The notes under the pieces: model-generated
Seen by the model: only the letters and a program-made list of their open reading frames with translations
Told to the model about the DNA's origin: nothing
Databases searched by the model: none
In this document: positions 1 to 6,382 of the stretch, piece by piece
Layout of the letters: each line of letters starts with the position of its first letter
How positions within the stretch are numbered: position 1 is the stretch's first letter
Source: JAAYVZ01 sp035403265
Lineage (GTDB): Bacteria; Acidobacteriota; Thermoanaerobaculia; Thermoanaerobaculales; Thermoanaerobaculaceae
Reading direction: 5' to 3'
Length of the DNA: 10,992 nucleotides
Assembly: GCA_035403265.1 (NCBI GenBank)
Contig: DAONEV010000123.1
Coordinates: forward strand, 1-10,992
Made by a program: the position numbers and the translations under genes

Positions 1-1
1 C

Positions 2-379
2 GACGTGATCCGGAAGGTGCGGGAAAGCCGCGCCCTGGTCTACTGGATCCGCGTCGAGCCAGACGACGCCCCGACGCTCCGAGGCGCCCTGGTCTCGCCA
101 TGGCACGACGGGCCGTGGTACCAGCGACAGCTCCGCCTGCTCGAGGAGGCGGCCGACGTCACGGGCGGCCGGATCCTGCGCCTTGGGCGTGCGGAGCAGG
201 TCCCGCAGGCCATCGCGGAGGTCGTCCGCGAGCTGCGCGAGCAGTACGTCCTTGGCTACTACCCGAGCGGGCTCCGGCACAACGGCGGCTGGCGGAAGGT
301 GAAGGTGAACGTGGATCGCGGCCCGGTCGAAGGCGCCGGATTCCGGGTCCAGGTCCGCGACGGGTACGTGGACGAGTGA
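2..379 (+). CDS. VWFA-related domain protein, C-terminal fragment (5' end outside window)
   Basis: The reading frame is open from the first codon of the window, so the gene begins upstream; the GTG at 5 is probably internal. The 125 visible residues match the end of the VWFA-related family common in Acidobacteriota. They show a helix ending in a 'TGGR' turn (LLEEAADVTGGRIL), then the signature 'ELREQYVLGYYPSG', and a final strand pair 'WRKVKVNV...FRVQVRDGY' that closes just before the stop. Family members are usually exported and resemble von Willebrand factor A adhesion or scaffold domains; no enzymatic activity is known. The MIDAS metal-binding part would lie upstream and cannot be seen. 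The gene ends 28 bases before the stop of the convergent gene at 408. Confidence 0.8.
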   Translation, partial: DVIRKVRESRALVYWIRVEPDDAPTLRGALVSPWHDGPWYQRQLRLLEEAADVTGGRILRLGRAEQVPQAIAEVVRELREQYVLGYYPSGLRHNGGWRKVKVNVDRGPVEGAGFRVQVRDGYVDE

Positions 380-407
380 ACCTCGGTGCACCGGCCGCGG
401 CGCCCGG

Positions 408-857
408 TCACGTCGACGTGGTTCCTTTCAGGTAGCGGAGCAAGCCGGTGTGGAGGATGAGCAGCCACTGGTCGCCGACCTTCGTGTAGCCCTTGCACGC
501 TCGCCCCTGCCAGTGGAACAGCTCGCCGGACGCACGATGGCGCCAGAGCGTGTCCACGTCGACGACCGCAAATGCCCCATCACCCTGCTCGGACACGGCG
601 ATGCGGACGGTCCGGCGGTGGTTGTGGACGAGCTCGTGGCTCGAGAAGAGGTCCTCCCAGCCCTGCTTCCACCGGTGTCTGTCGTAGCGGCCCAGGGGGA
701 AGACCCAGGTCTGGGGATCGTGGCTTCCGTCATCAGGAGGCCAGGGCCACACCATGTCCGGGTGGAAGAGGGAAACCAGGGCCTCGGCGTCTTGTCGGTT
801 CCATGCCTCGGTCTCGCGGTCGACCATGGCCTGGATCTGGTCCGCCACGTCACTCAT
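408..857 (-). CDS. SnoaL-like / NTF2-fold nuclear transport factor 2 family protein
   Basis: A 149-residue cytoplasmic protein with the length and pattern of the SnoaL/NTF2-like superfamily (cone-shaped alpha+beta barrel). The N-terminal helix 'MVDRETEAWNRQDAEALVSLFHPD' (residues 11-34) is the classic opening. It is followed by a Trp/Pro-rich loop (36-66), a helix around WKQGWEDLF, and paired strands 'HNHRRTVRIAVS', 'AFAVVDVDTLW' and 'FHWQGRACKGYTKVGDQWLLILHTG', which form the curved sheet. The family includes ketosteroid isomerases, cyclases and many proteins of unknown use, and the substrate cannot be read from sequence. The frame is open to 914, but ATG 857 is preferred because AGAGGA lies 7 bases upstream and the family helix begins right after it. 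The gene is divergent from the lipoprotein gene at 1006. Confidence 0.85.
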   Translation of the reverse strand: MSDVADQIQAMVDRETEAWNRQDAEALVSLFHPDMVWPWPPDDGSHDPQTWVFPLGRYDRHRWKQGWEDLFSSHELVHNHRRTVRIAVSEQGDGAFAVVDVDTLWRHRASGELFHWQGRACKGYTKVGDQWLLILHTGLLRYLKGTTST

Positions 858-909
858 GGCGACATCCTCTCGATCGTTCGCTCGAACCTTCGTGTCGTGG
901 GCATACGTC

Positions 910-936
910 AGCATACTGCCTGGCGCACCGAGTCAG
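910..936 (-). promoter_or_regulatory. Candidate promoter of the SnoaL-like gene, with a 10-bp-spaced direct repeat
   Basis: Read on the minus strand, CTGACT (936-931) and TATGCT (915-910) resemble -35 and -10 boxes, but the spacer is only 15 bases. The hexamer GCATAC occurs twice on the plus strand (901-906 and 911-916), exactly one helical turn apart and overlapping the -10, which would suit an operator. Evidence is by eye only. Confidence 0.3.
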
Positions 937-995
937 GCCATGTCCTGCCTGGTCCCGGCACCATGGCGCCTCAAGACGGGCGGTATCATGGGTCT

Positions 996-1000
996 GGAGG
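996..1000 (+). promoter_or_regulatory. Shine-Dalgarno GGAGG deciding start at 1006
   Basis: GGAGG sits 5 bases before ATG 1006. The frame is open far upstream (to 754, with another ATG at 988), but that stretch overlaps the divergent gene. Only the 1006 start puts a short basic N-terminus directly before the hydrophobic lipoprotein signal. Confidence 0.75.
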
Positions 1001-1005
1001 TCCAA

Positions 1006-2523
1006 ATGCAGGGCACGGAGGGTTCTCGATCGCGGTGGATCGCGGCGCTGGGGCTGTCGGTCGCGGTGGTCGCTGGAGGATGCCGGCACGCCGAGGTTGC
1101 GTCGGCGGCGCGTCGAGCCGGGTTGGCCGAGCTTGCAGCGGCGCCGATGCCGGGGGCCGCGAGCTTGCCGCCGGCACGGAGCTGGGTGGAGCGCCTCACC
1201 CGCGACCTGGCGCCATTCTGGACGAGTGCAGCGGCGCTCGGGCCGGCGCCGGGTGAGTTCCCGACGTTCCGCTGCAACGACGGACAGGAGTGGGACCCGA
1301 CGCGGCCGTGCCCGGAGCTGGGGCAGGCGCCAGAGTGGATCCGCAGTGAGCTGGGGCGCGAGTACACCCGCATGCGCGCCCGTCAGGTGTCCTTCTACTG
1401 TGTGGCGTTCAACCTCACCGGCGAGGCGGCGATGCTTCGCCACGCCCGCGACGGCGTCGAGTGGATCCGCCGGCATGCGCTGGAGCCCTCCGGCAGCGCG
1501 GTGAGCTGGTTCGAGCATGGCCAGCCCGCCGGTCCGCCGGCACTTGCCAGGACATCGCAGGACCTGGCCTATGCCAACCTCGCGCTGGCGGCGTACGCGA
1601 ACCTCACCCGCGACGAGGGGGTGATGGCCGACGCCCGCCGACTCAAGGACCATGTGTTCACCGCCTACGCTGACCCGTCATCGGGGCTCCTGCGCTGGGT
1701 GGCGCGCGGCGAGGGAGAGGAGCGACAGGAGTTGGTCGCCGTTCTCGACCAGATCAACGCCTACATGCTGCTGCTTGCACCGATCCAGCCCGAGCCGGAA
1801 GGTGGGCGCTGGCGCGCGGAGCTGGCGCGGCTGTGTCACCTCATCATCGACCGGTTCTGGAGCGAGGAGCACGGCATGTTCCGCGGCACGCTTCACGAGC
1901 CCGGGTTCTACGGCACGCGACACACCGACTTCGGCCACACCATCAAGTCGCTCTGGATGATCGAGCGTACTGGGCTGCTTGTCGGTGACGCGGCGCTGGT
2001 GCGGTTTGCTCGCACAAACGCGCCGCGGGTGCTGGTGCGGGCGTTTCGCGCTGATGCTGGCTGCTGGGCCTCCGGGGTCGAAGGGAACGGCTCGCTCGAC
2101 CGCGGCCTGACGTGGTGGACATTCGCCGAGCTGGACCAGATGGCGGCCACGCTCGCACTGGTCGATCGTCGGGCCACCGGCTGGCTCGCACGGACCTACC
2201 CGTGCTGGCAGGCCCGTCTCGTCGACCACGAGCACGGCGAGGTCTGGGGATTCGCCGACCCAGATGATCCGGCCAGGCACTTCAGCAAGGCGCAGCAGTG
2301 GAAGAACGGCTACCACTCGGCCGAGCATGCCCTCGTCAGCTACATCACGACGGCGGCGCTGGAGGGGACGCCTGCGCGTCTCTACTTCGCCGTGCCGACC
2401 GGCACGACGCCGCTCTTGCGACCGTACGTGTTCGACGGGCACCCTCGAGTCGTCAGCCGCCTGCCGCTTCCCGGGTTTCCCGGCCACGAGCGGATCGCGG
2501 TCGATTTCACGGACATCCGGTAG
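1006..2523 (+). CDS. Lipoprotein with N-acylglucosamine 2-epimerase-like (alpha/alpha)6 barrel
   Basis: A 505-residue protein. Residues 1-26 form a lipoprotein signal: Arg at 8 and 10, hydrophobic core 11-23, lipobox A-G-G-C with Cys26. The rest reads as an AGE/cellobiose-2-epimerase-type barrel. 'YTRMRARQVSFYCVAFNLTGE' (120-140) matches the family 'R..ARQ' helix. 'LDQINAYMLLL' (248-257), 'GHTIKSLWMIERTG' (310-323, His311), 'WWTFAELDQMAATLALVD' (370-387) and 'KAQQWKNGYHSAEHAL' (428-443, His437) match later helices. Arg124 and the two histidines are where the family places catalytic residues. Known relatives interconvert sugar epimers or are isomerases and are mostly cytoplasmic, so a membrane-anchored form is odd. 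Residues 27-110 have no recognised match. Substrate and activity are unknown. It is monocistronic: divergent from the gene at 857 and convergent with the transporter gene. Confidence 0.8.
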   Translation: MQGTEGSRSRWIAALGLSVAVVAGGCRHAEVASAARRAGLAELAAAPMPGAASLPPARSWVERLTRDLAPFWTSAAALGPAPGEFPTFRCNDGQEWDPTRPCPELGQAPEWIRSELGREYTRMRARQVSFYCVAFNLTGEAAMLRHARDGVEWIRRHALEPSGSAVSWFEHGQPAGPPALARTSQDLAYANLALAAYANLTRDEGVMADARRLKDHVFTAYADPSSGLLRWVARGEGEERQELVAVLDQINAYMLLLAPIQPEPEGGRWRAELARLCHLIIDRFWSEEHGMFRGTLHEPGFYGTRHTDFGHTIKSLWMIERTGLLVGDAALVRFARTNAPRVLVRAFRADAGCWASGVEGNGSLDRGLTWWTFAELDQMAATLALVDRRATGWLARTYPCWQARLVDHEHGEVWGFADPDDPARHFSKAQQWKNGYHSAEHALVSYITTAALEGTPARLYFAVPTGTTPLLRPYVFDGHPRVVSRLPLPGFPGHERIAVDFTDIR

Positions 2524-2596
2524 GCAAGGAGCGGGCGCGCACCCCAGCAACCGGCTCCAGGCATGGGCGGTCACAAGCTGCGGTGAGGGAGGCGGG

Positions 2597-3283
2597 TCAG
2601 ACGACCGCGCCGAAGAGACGCCCGACCAGCGCCGTGCACCCCATGGCCACCGAACCCCAAAAAGCGACCCGCAACGCTCCTCGGGCGGGTGGCGCGCCCC
2701 CAAGGCGGGCCGCCACGGTGCCGAGCACGAGGAGGAGTCCCAGGGACACGCCGACCACGCCCGGTGTGAGGATCCCGGACGGCAACAGCGCGGCGAGGAC
2801 TGCGGGTGGGGCCGCGCCGCTCGCGAAGGCGGCTGCGGACGCCAGCGCCGCCTGGATGGGCCGTGCCCTGGTCAGCTCGTGGATGCCCAGCTCGTCCCGG
2901 GCGTGGGCGCCGAGGGCGTCGTGGGCCGTGAGTCGATCGGCCACCTGGAAGGCCAGATCCTTGTCGAGGCCGCGGGAGATGTAGATCCCGGCCAGCTCGG
3001 CGCGCTCGGCCTCTGGAGCCTCTGCGAGCTCGGCACGTTCGCGGGCGAGGTCGGCGCGCTCGGTGTCCGCCTGGGAGCTGACCGAGACGTACTCCCCGGC
3101 CGCCATCGAGAGCGCCCCGGCCGCGAGCCCGGCGACGGCGGAGAGCAGGATCGCCGCGTGGCTTGGCTCGGCGGCGGCGACGCCGACCACCAGACTGCTG
3201 GTGGAGATGAGACCGTCATTGGCCCCGAGGACGGCGGCGCGCAGCCAGCCGATCCGGTCGCTGCGGTGCGACTCGACATGCAC
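2597..3283 (-). CDS. VIT1/CCC1 family iron/manganese transporter
   Basis: A 228-residue, full-length member of the VIT (vacuolar iron transporter / CCC1) family, which moves Fe2+ or Mn2+ across a membrane, in bacteria most likely as export from the cytosol. The hallmark first helix is present: 'RAAVLGANDGLISTSSLVVGV' without its last residue spans about 15-34, with Asp23. The second helix holds 'GALSMAAGEYVSV' (56-68, Met60, Glu64). A charged cytoplasmic metal-binding segment follows (about 70-140, many Glu/Asp), then three membrane helices near 146-168, 175-195 and 205-226. Asp23 and Met60 fit the pore residues known from plant VIT1. Start: GTG 3283 is chosen because AGGAGAGG lies 6 bases upstream and the family N-terminus follows at once; the frame is open further up to 3409. 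It converges on the lipoprotein gene with a 73-base gap. Confidence 0.93.
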   Translation of the reverse strand: MHVESHRSDRIGWLRAAVLGANDGLISTSSLVVGVAAAEPSHAAILLSAVAGLAAGALSMAAGEYVSVSSQADTERADLARERAELAEAPEAERAELAGIYISRGLDKDLAFQVADRLTAHDALGAHARDELGIHELTRARPIQAALASAAAFASGAAPPAVLAALLPSGILTPGVVGVSLGLLLVLGTVAARLGGAPPARGALRVAFWGSVAMGCTALVGRLFGAVV

Positions 3284-3289
3284 GGTGGA

Positions 3290-3297
3290 CCTCTCCT
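3290..3297 (-). promoter_or_regulatory. Strong Shine-Dalgarno AGGAGAGG fixing a GTG start
   Basis: On the minus strand AGGAGAGG is followed after 6 bases by GTG (3283-3281) in the transporter frame. An ATG one frame off (about 3279) opens only a shadow frame, so the GTG is taken as the start. Confidence 0.75.
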
Positions 3298-3360
3298 TTT
3301 TGTGGCCATGACATATAACTACTACCTTTACATAGACTTGCATGACACGTGACGTGATGC
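3298..3360 (-). promoter_or_regulatory. AT-rich upstream region of the VIT transporter gene, likely promoter/operator
   Basis: This stretch is far more AT-rich than its surroundings. On the minus strand it contains TTATATG (about 3318-3312), a plausible -10 region, though I cannot place a convincing -35. An imperfect inverted repeat with outer arms GCAT (3340-3343) and ATGC (3357-3360) and inner CACG/CGTG lies just upstream. A metal-responsive repressor site is possible, but it matches no Fur, DtxR or MntR box that I recognise. Confidence 0.35.
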
Positions 3361-3556
3361 TGGCACCGGCTGCGCCACGCTGAGAGTGTAGCCGATTGCC
3401 CCGTCGCACCCGCGGCTTTCTCGGGCACTACCCCCACCTGCGCCGACATGGTCGAGATGTCGGATCGGATCCCGGACGGAGCTCCTCCAACGTGACGAGC
3501 GAGTGCAGATGACGGAGCTCACGGAATTGGTGGCCCGGCCTTCCCGAGTCGATCGG

Positions 3557-3576
3557 CGGGCCCGGCGCCGGGCTCG
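3557..3576. repeat. GC-rich inverted repeat (8-bp stem, GCGC loop)
   Basis: Arms CGGGCCCG and CGGGCTCG pair with one G-U wobble around a GCGC loop, giving a very stable stem about 75 bases before GTG 3652. No T-run follows on the plus strand, so a classic terminator is unlikely. It could lie in the 5' leader of the FGE-fold gene. Confidence 0.4.
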
Positions 3577-3641
3577 ATCTGGCCGGGAGGTGCCGTATCG
3601 ATAACCAGAGACGTTCTCCTGACGTACTCACCTCGAGCGAT

Positions 3642-3646
3642 GGAGG
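3642..3646 (+). promoter_or_regulatory. Shine-Dalgarno GGAGG favouring the GTG start at 3652
   Basis: GGAGG overlaps the upstream in-frame ATG (3640) and sits 5 bases before GTG 3652. That spacing points to the GTG as the true start, with the signal peptide beginning M-I-R-R. Confidence 0.7.
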
Positions 3647-3651
3647 TCGTC

Positions 3652-4533
3652 GTGATTCGCAGGTGCGTTGCTGTCGTGCTGCTCATCGTCGTCTGGCCGG
3701 CAGCCGCCGTTCCGCCACCGGCCGGGGCGCCAGCGACGCGCGACGGGCAGGTCCACCAGCCGTCTGGGCCACCCGTCCCGCAGACCGACCAGCTCGGGAT
3801 CACCTGGGTGATGATCCCGGCCGGCACGTTCGAGATGGGGTGTGTACCGGACGACGACGAGTGCGCGACCTCCGAGCTGCCTCGGCACCCGGTACGAATC
3901 TCGCGGCCCTTTCTGCTGATGACGACCGAGGTCACGGTGGGCATGTACCGGCGCCTGGCGCCGCCGCCGGTGCAGCCGATGTGGAGCACGGGCGACCGCC
4001 AGCCGGTCGTGGATGTCACGTGGGGTGAAGCCCGCGGTTTCTGCGCCGCTGCAGGTGGCCGGCTGCCGACGGAGGCCGAGTGGGAGTACGCGGCACGCGG
4101 GGGGCGGGTCGGAGACCGGTTTGTCTGGGGTAGCGCCACCATGCCGCACCTCGGAGGTCGGCCCGCATCCAACATGGCGGACATCAGCGGAAGACGCGCC
4201 TACCCCTATCTGACCATCGTCGACGGCTACAACGACGGCTACGTCTACGCCGCGCCGGTCGGCTCGTTTCCGCCCAACGCCTACGGCCTGTTCGACATGG
4301 CCGGCAACGTGTGGGAGTGGGTGGCGGACCGGTACGACGCCGGCTACTATGCGAGGTCCCCGGTAGTCGATCCCAAGGGCCCGCCGTCGGGCCGCCTCCG
4401 GGTAGTGCGAGGTAGCTGCTGGTACGGCGATCCGGTAAGCCTCCGCGTCTCGAGACGCGGTGGGGACGAGCCGGTCCGCCGCCCGATCGGCGACGGCGGC
4501 GGCTTCCGCTGTGCGCGGGACCTCGTCCGCTGA
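3652..4533 (+). CDS. Secreted FGE-sulfatase (SUMF1-fold) domain protein without the catalytic Cys pair
   Basis: A 293-residue protein. Residues 1-19 are a signal peptide ending AAA before a Pro-rich linker, so it is exported. Residues 50-291 form a formylglycine-generating-enzyme (SUMF1) fold: 'WVMIPAGTFEMG' (52-63), 'TTEVTVGMYR' (91-100), 'PVVDVTWGEARGFC' (118-131), 'GRLPTEAEWEYAARGG' (136-151), 'YGLFDMAGNVWEWVADRYD' (211-229), 'RVVRGSCWYGD' (250-260) and the closing 'GGGFRCARD' (282-290). True FGE oxidises a sulfatase cysteine using two cysteines just after the RGG(S)W motif. Here that stretch is WYGDPVSL with no cysteine, so sulfatase activation is unlikely. No sulfatase gene is adjacent. 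A ligand-binding or modified-enzyme role is possible. Start: GTG 3652 has GGAGG (3642-3646) 5 bases upstream; ATG 3640 has no such site. Confidence 0.87.
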   Translation: MIRRCVAVVLLIVVWPAAAVPPPAGAPATRDGQVHQPSGPPVPQTDQLGITWVMIPAGTFEMGCVPDDDECATSELPRHPVRISRPFLLMTTEVTVGMYRRLAPPPVQPMWSTGDRQPVVDVTWGEARGFCAAAGGRLPTEAEWEYAARGGRVGDRFVWGSATMPHLGGRPASNMADISGRRAYPYLTIVDGYNDGYVYAAPVGSFPPNAYGLFDMAGNVWEWVADRYDAGYYARSPVVDPKGPPSGRLRVVRGSCWYGDPVSLRVSRRGGDEPVRRPIGDGGGFRCARDLVR

Positions 4534-4560
4534 CCCCATTCCCTGCTTGCCCGGGGTGAC

Positions 4561-4588
4561 CCGACAGCCTACCGCACTGGAATATACT
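4561..4588 (+). promoter_or_regulatory. Sigma-70-like promoter of the DUF3597 gene
   Basis: CCGACA (4561-4566, four of six to TTGACA) and TATACT (4583-4588, five of six to TATAAT) are separated by 16 bases. This is the best promoter match in the window. It predicts a start of transcription near 4595 and a leader of about 70 bases before ATG 4666. Confidence 0.6.
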
Positions 4589-4665
4589 CAGGTCAAGCCG
4601 AAGACGGCGCGTCGCTGCAATCAAGCTGGGGCGTGCCGTGGTGTCGACCAGAGAGGGAGATCGTC

Positions 4666-5064
4666 ATGGGATTCCTCAACAACATCCTCGCGAAGCTGGG
4701 CCTTGGGACCGCAAATGCCCCCACGCCTGTCCCAACGCCCTATGTCCCGCCCGAGAGCCCGGTCGCGGCACCGATTGCTCCTCCGGCGCCGACCCCGATC
4801 GCGGTCGTGGATGTCGTCGCGAAGCTTGAGCAGCTCGCCGCCGCCAACCCGCAGAAGCTCAACTGGCGGGTCTCCATCGTCGACCTGCTGAAGCTGCTCG
4901 ACATCGACAGCAGCTTCGCGGCGCGCAAGGAGATGGCCAAGGAGCTGGGTTGCCCCGCAGGGCTGATGGCGGACTCGGCACAGATGAACATGTGGCTGCA
5001 CAAGACCGTGCTTGCGCGCATCGCCGCCAACGGCGGCAACGTGCCCAAGGACCTCCTGGACTGA
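4666..5064 (+). CDS. DUF3597 domain-containing protein
   Basis: A 132-residue soluble protein without a signal peptide. It opens with a short amphipathic helix 'MGFLNNILAKLGLG' (1-14), followed by a Pro/Ala linker (17-45) and then the DUF3597 domain. The domain shows 'VVDVVAKLEQLAAANPQKL' (47-65), 'NWRVSIVDLLKLLDIDSSFAARKEMAKELG' in two parts (66-80 and 81-95), and the closing 'AQMNMWLHKTVLARIAANGGNVPKDL' (105-130). Arrangement and length match the family, which is widespread in bacteria and sometimes annotated as LysM-associated or hypothetical; no biochemical function is established. ATG 4666 is preferred over 4633 because GGGAG lies a few bases before it and the family N-terminus (M-G-F/I-F/L) begins there. 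It has its own promoter at 4561. The ChW-repeat gene follows after 130 bases and may be read from the same transcript. Confidence 0.88.
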   Translation: MGFLNNILAKLGLGTANAPTPVPTPYVPPESPVAAPIAPPAPTPIAVVDVVAKLEQLAAANPQKLNWRVSIVDLLKLLDIDSSFAARKEMAKELGCPAGLMADSAQMNMWLHKTVLARIAANGGNVPKDLLD

Positions 5065-5194
5065 GCATCTGGCTGACGGGCGGTGGGCTCGCCGGTCCGC
5101 CGCTCGCCTTTCGCGTGGGCGGATGATGCCCGTCCTCGTTCCATCACCCGAGACGAGCCCCTGTGCCCGTGTACAACTGGAAAGGTGGACCGTC

Positions 5195-6109
5195 ATGTCC
5201 CGTTCGATGCTCGTTCCGCTCCTGCTCGCCTCGCTGACCGCCGCGGTGCCCGCGTTGGAGGGTCGCGAGCGGGTGCCGCCGCTGGCGTGCCAAGTCCACC
5301 TGAGCCAGCGGGGCTGGCAGCCCTGGGTCCGCGGCGGCGAGGTCGCGGGGACGCCCGATGAGGGGCTGCAAGTCGAGGCGGTCAAGCTGCGGATGGAGCG
5401 CACGCCCGGGAGGCTCCGCTACAGCGTCCATGTCAGAAGCACCGGCTGGACCGAGTGGGCCGAGGACGGCGCCATGGCAGGTACGACAGGAAAGAAGCGG
5501 CGTGTGGAAGCGATCCGTGTCGAGCTGGCCGAGCTCCCCGGCTGGAGCGTGGCGTACCGCGTCTACCTGCGCGGGCAGGGTTGGAGCGAGTGGGCGCGCG
5601 ACGGCGAGGCCGCCGGGACCACCGGCCTGTCGCTGCCGGTTGAAGCGATCCAGGTGCAGCTCGAGCCCAGGCAGGGGGTCCAGCCGGTCCTCCGCTACCA
5701 GGTGCACGTCGCCGAGACCGGCTGGGAGGAGTGGCGGTCCAACGGCGAGACGGCGGGCGATCCGCGGGGCGGGGCCCGGGTGGAGGCCCTGCGCGTCGCG
5801 CTCGACGGGGCGCCTGACGCCGTCCTGCGCGTGCAGGCGCAGGTGCAGAGGCAGGGCTGGCAGCCCTGGGTTGGACCTGAAGAGGTGGCTGGGACGACAG
5901 GGGAGAGCCGGCGACTGGAGGCCATCCGCATCGAGATCGATGGTGTCCCCGACGCCTCGATCCGCTACCGCGTGTTCGTGTCCGGAGCGGGCTGGTCGGA
6001 GTGGGCCGCGGATGGCGCCGCCACCGGGACGGCTGGCGAGGGGCAGTCCATCCAGGCCGTCGAGATCCGGCTGGAGGCCCACGAACACCACGGCGGCCAT
6101 CGTCTGTGA
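5195..6109 (+). CDS. Secreted six-repeat ChW (clostridial hydrophobic-W) protein
   Basis: A 304-residue protein with a signal peptide (1 to about 20, hydrophobic core LVPLLLASLTAAVPA). Nearly all the rest consists of six ChW repeats of 44-47 residues. Each has the core V.V...GW..W...G..AGT(T)G, then V/L/I-E-A-hydrophobic-R/Q-V. The GW tryptophans are 41, 85, 130, 177, 222 and 267, each with a second Trp three residues later. ChW repeats are known mainly from surface proteins of Clostridium and some actinobacteria, where they are thought to bind cell-surface or extracellular ligands. There is no catalytic domain, so this looks like a repeat-only adhesin or binding protein. The tail is His-rich (AHEHHGGHRL) and could bind metal. 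Start: ATG 5195 follows AAGGTGG at suitable spacing; the frame is open upstream to 5012 but that overlaps DUF3597. Confidence 0.87.
   Translation: MSRSMLVPLLLASLTAAVPALEGRERVPPLACQVHLSQRGWQPWVRGGEVAGTPDEGLQVEAVKLRMERTPGRLRYSVHVRSTGWTEWAEDGAMAGTTGKKRRVEAIRVELAELPGWSVAYRVYLRGQGWSEWARDGEAAGTTGLSLPVEAIQVQLEPRQGVQPVLRYQVHVAETGWEEWRSNGETAGDPRGGARVEALRVALDGAPDAVLRVQAQVQRQGWQPWVGPEEVAGTTGESRRLEAIRIEIDGVPDASIRYRVFVSGAGWSEWAADGAATGTAGEGQSIQAVEIRLEAHEHHGGHRL
5285..6079 (+). repeat. Six tandem coding repeats of about 135 bp (ChW units)
   Basis: The units begin near codons 31, 74, 119, 166, 211 and 256 of the secreted protein. Each is about 132-141 bases and encodes one ChW motif. Units 2, 3 and 6 share 'GW(T/S)EWA.DG'; units 1 and 5 share 'GWQPWV'. 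The DNA copies have diverged, so the array is old rather than freshly expanded. Confidence 0.8.
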
Positions 6110-6199
6110 TTTCGGGTACGCCATCCTCACCTTTCTCGTGGTGTTCCGGCACCAGCTCCCGTGCCTCCGGTCGTCACGTCGTCATGGCGGGAGCGCGCG

Positions 6200-6216
6200 G
6201 GGCCACCTCGTGGCCC
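6200..6216. repeat. Perfect 7-bp inverted repeat downstream of the ChW gene
   Basis: GGGCCAC, loop CTC, GTGGCCC form a perfect stem 90 bases after the ChW stop. No T-run follows, so it is at best a weak terminator or transcript-end stabiliser. The rest of the 273-base gap 6110-6382 holds no gene that I can support. A second stem, GCCCC-TGCC-GGGGC (6352-6365), lies 17 bases before the next start codon. Confidence 0.4.
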
Positions 6217-6382
6217 ACTCCCCGGTGAATCGGGACACCCCTCCGCCAGGTTCGGTCGTGGCGCTACGTCTGGATGGCCTGGGTATCGCGGTGGACGGCG
6301 AGTTCCCCGATCTGCCCAACGCCCATCAGGCGCATGTCCAGTCAGGCTATCGCCCCTGCCGGGGCTGGGCTACCCTTCCGGC

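Larger units (their letters stand above)
3284..3651. other. Intergenic region between divergent VIT and FGE-fold genes
   Basis: No convincing gene. Next to the transporter gene lies its AT-rich upstream stretch. From about 3361 to 3651 the DNA returns to high GC. It holds a strong hairpin at 3557-3576 and the upstream signals of the + strand gene, but no frame with a good start, ribosome site and protein-like composition. Confidence 0.6.

Noticed and set aside
384..408. Small palindrome CGGTGCACCG and a 5-bp stem between the convergent genes at the left edge
   Set aside because: The stems are short and GC-driven, one overlaps a stop codon, and no T-run follows, so a terminator is not supported.
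1678..2703. Minus-strand open frame across the lipoprotein and transporter genes
   Set aside because: It overlaps two genes with clear family motifs and has no ribosome site or recognisable domain.
3428..3631. Short open frames in the gap between the transporter and FGE-fold genes
   Set aside because: There is no ribosome site or family resemblance, and the composition is as expected by chance in GC-rich DNA.
5144..6130. Minus-strand open frame opposite the ChW gene
   Set aside because: Its apparent repeats (GLPALP-like) are just the reverse complement of the ChW repeats; the + strand frame has the signal peptide and family signature.
6110..6382. Upstream extension of the TMTC-like gene to ATG 6161
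   Set aside because: The extra 74 residues are Arg/Gly/Pro/Ser-rich with no homology-like pattern, and the family N-terminus starts just before the first membrane helix.
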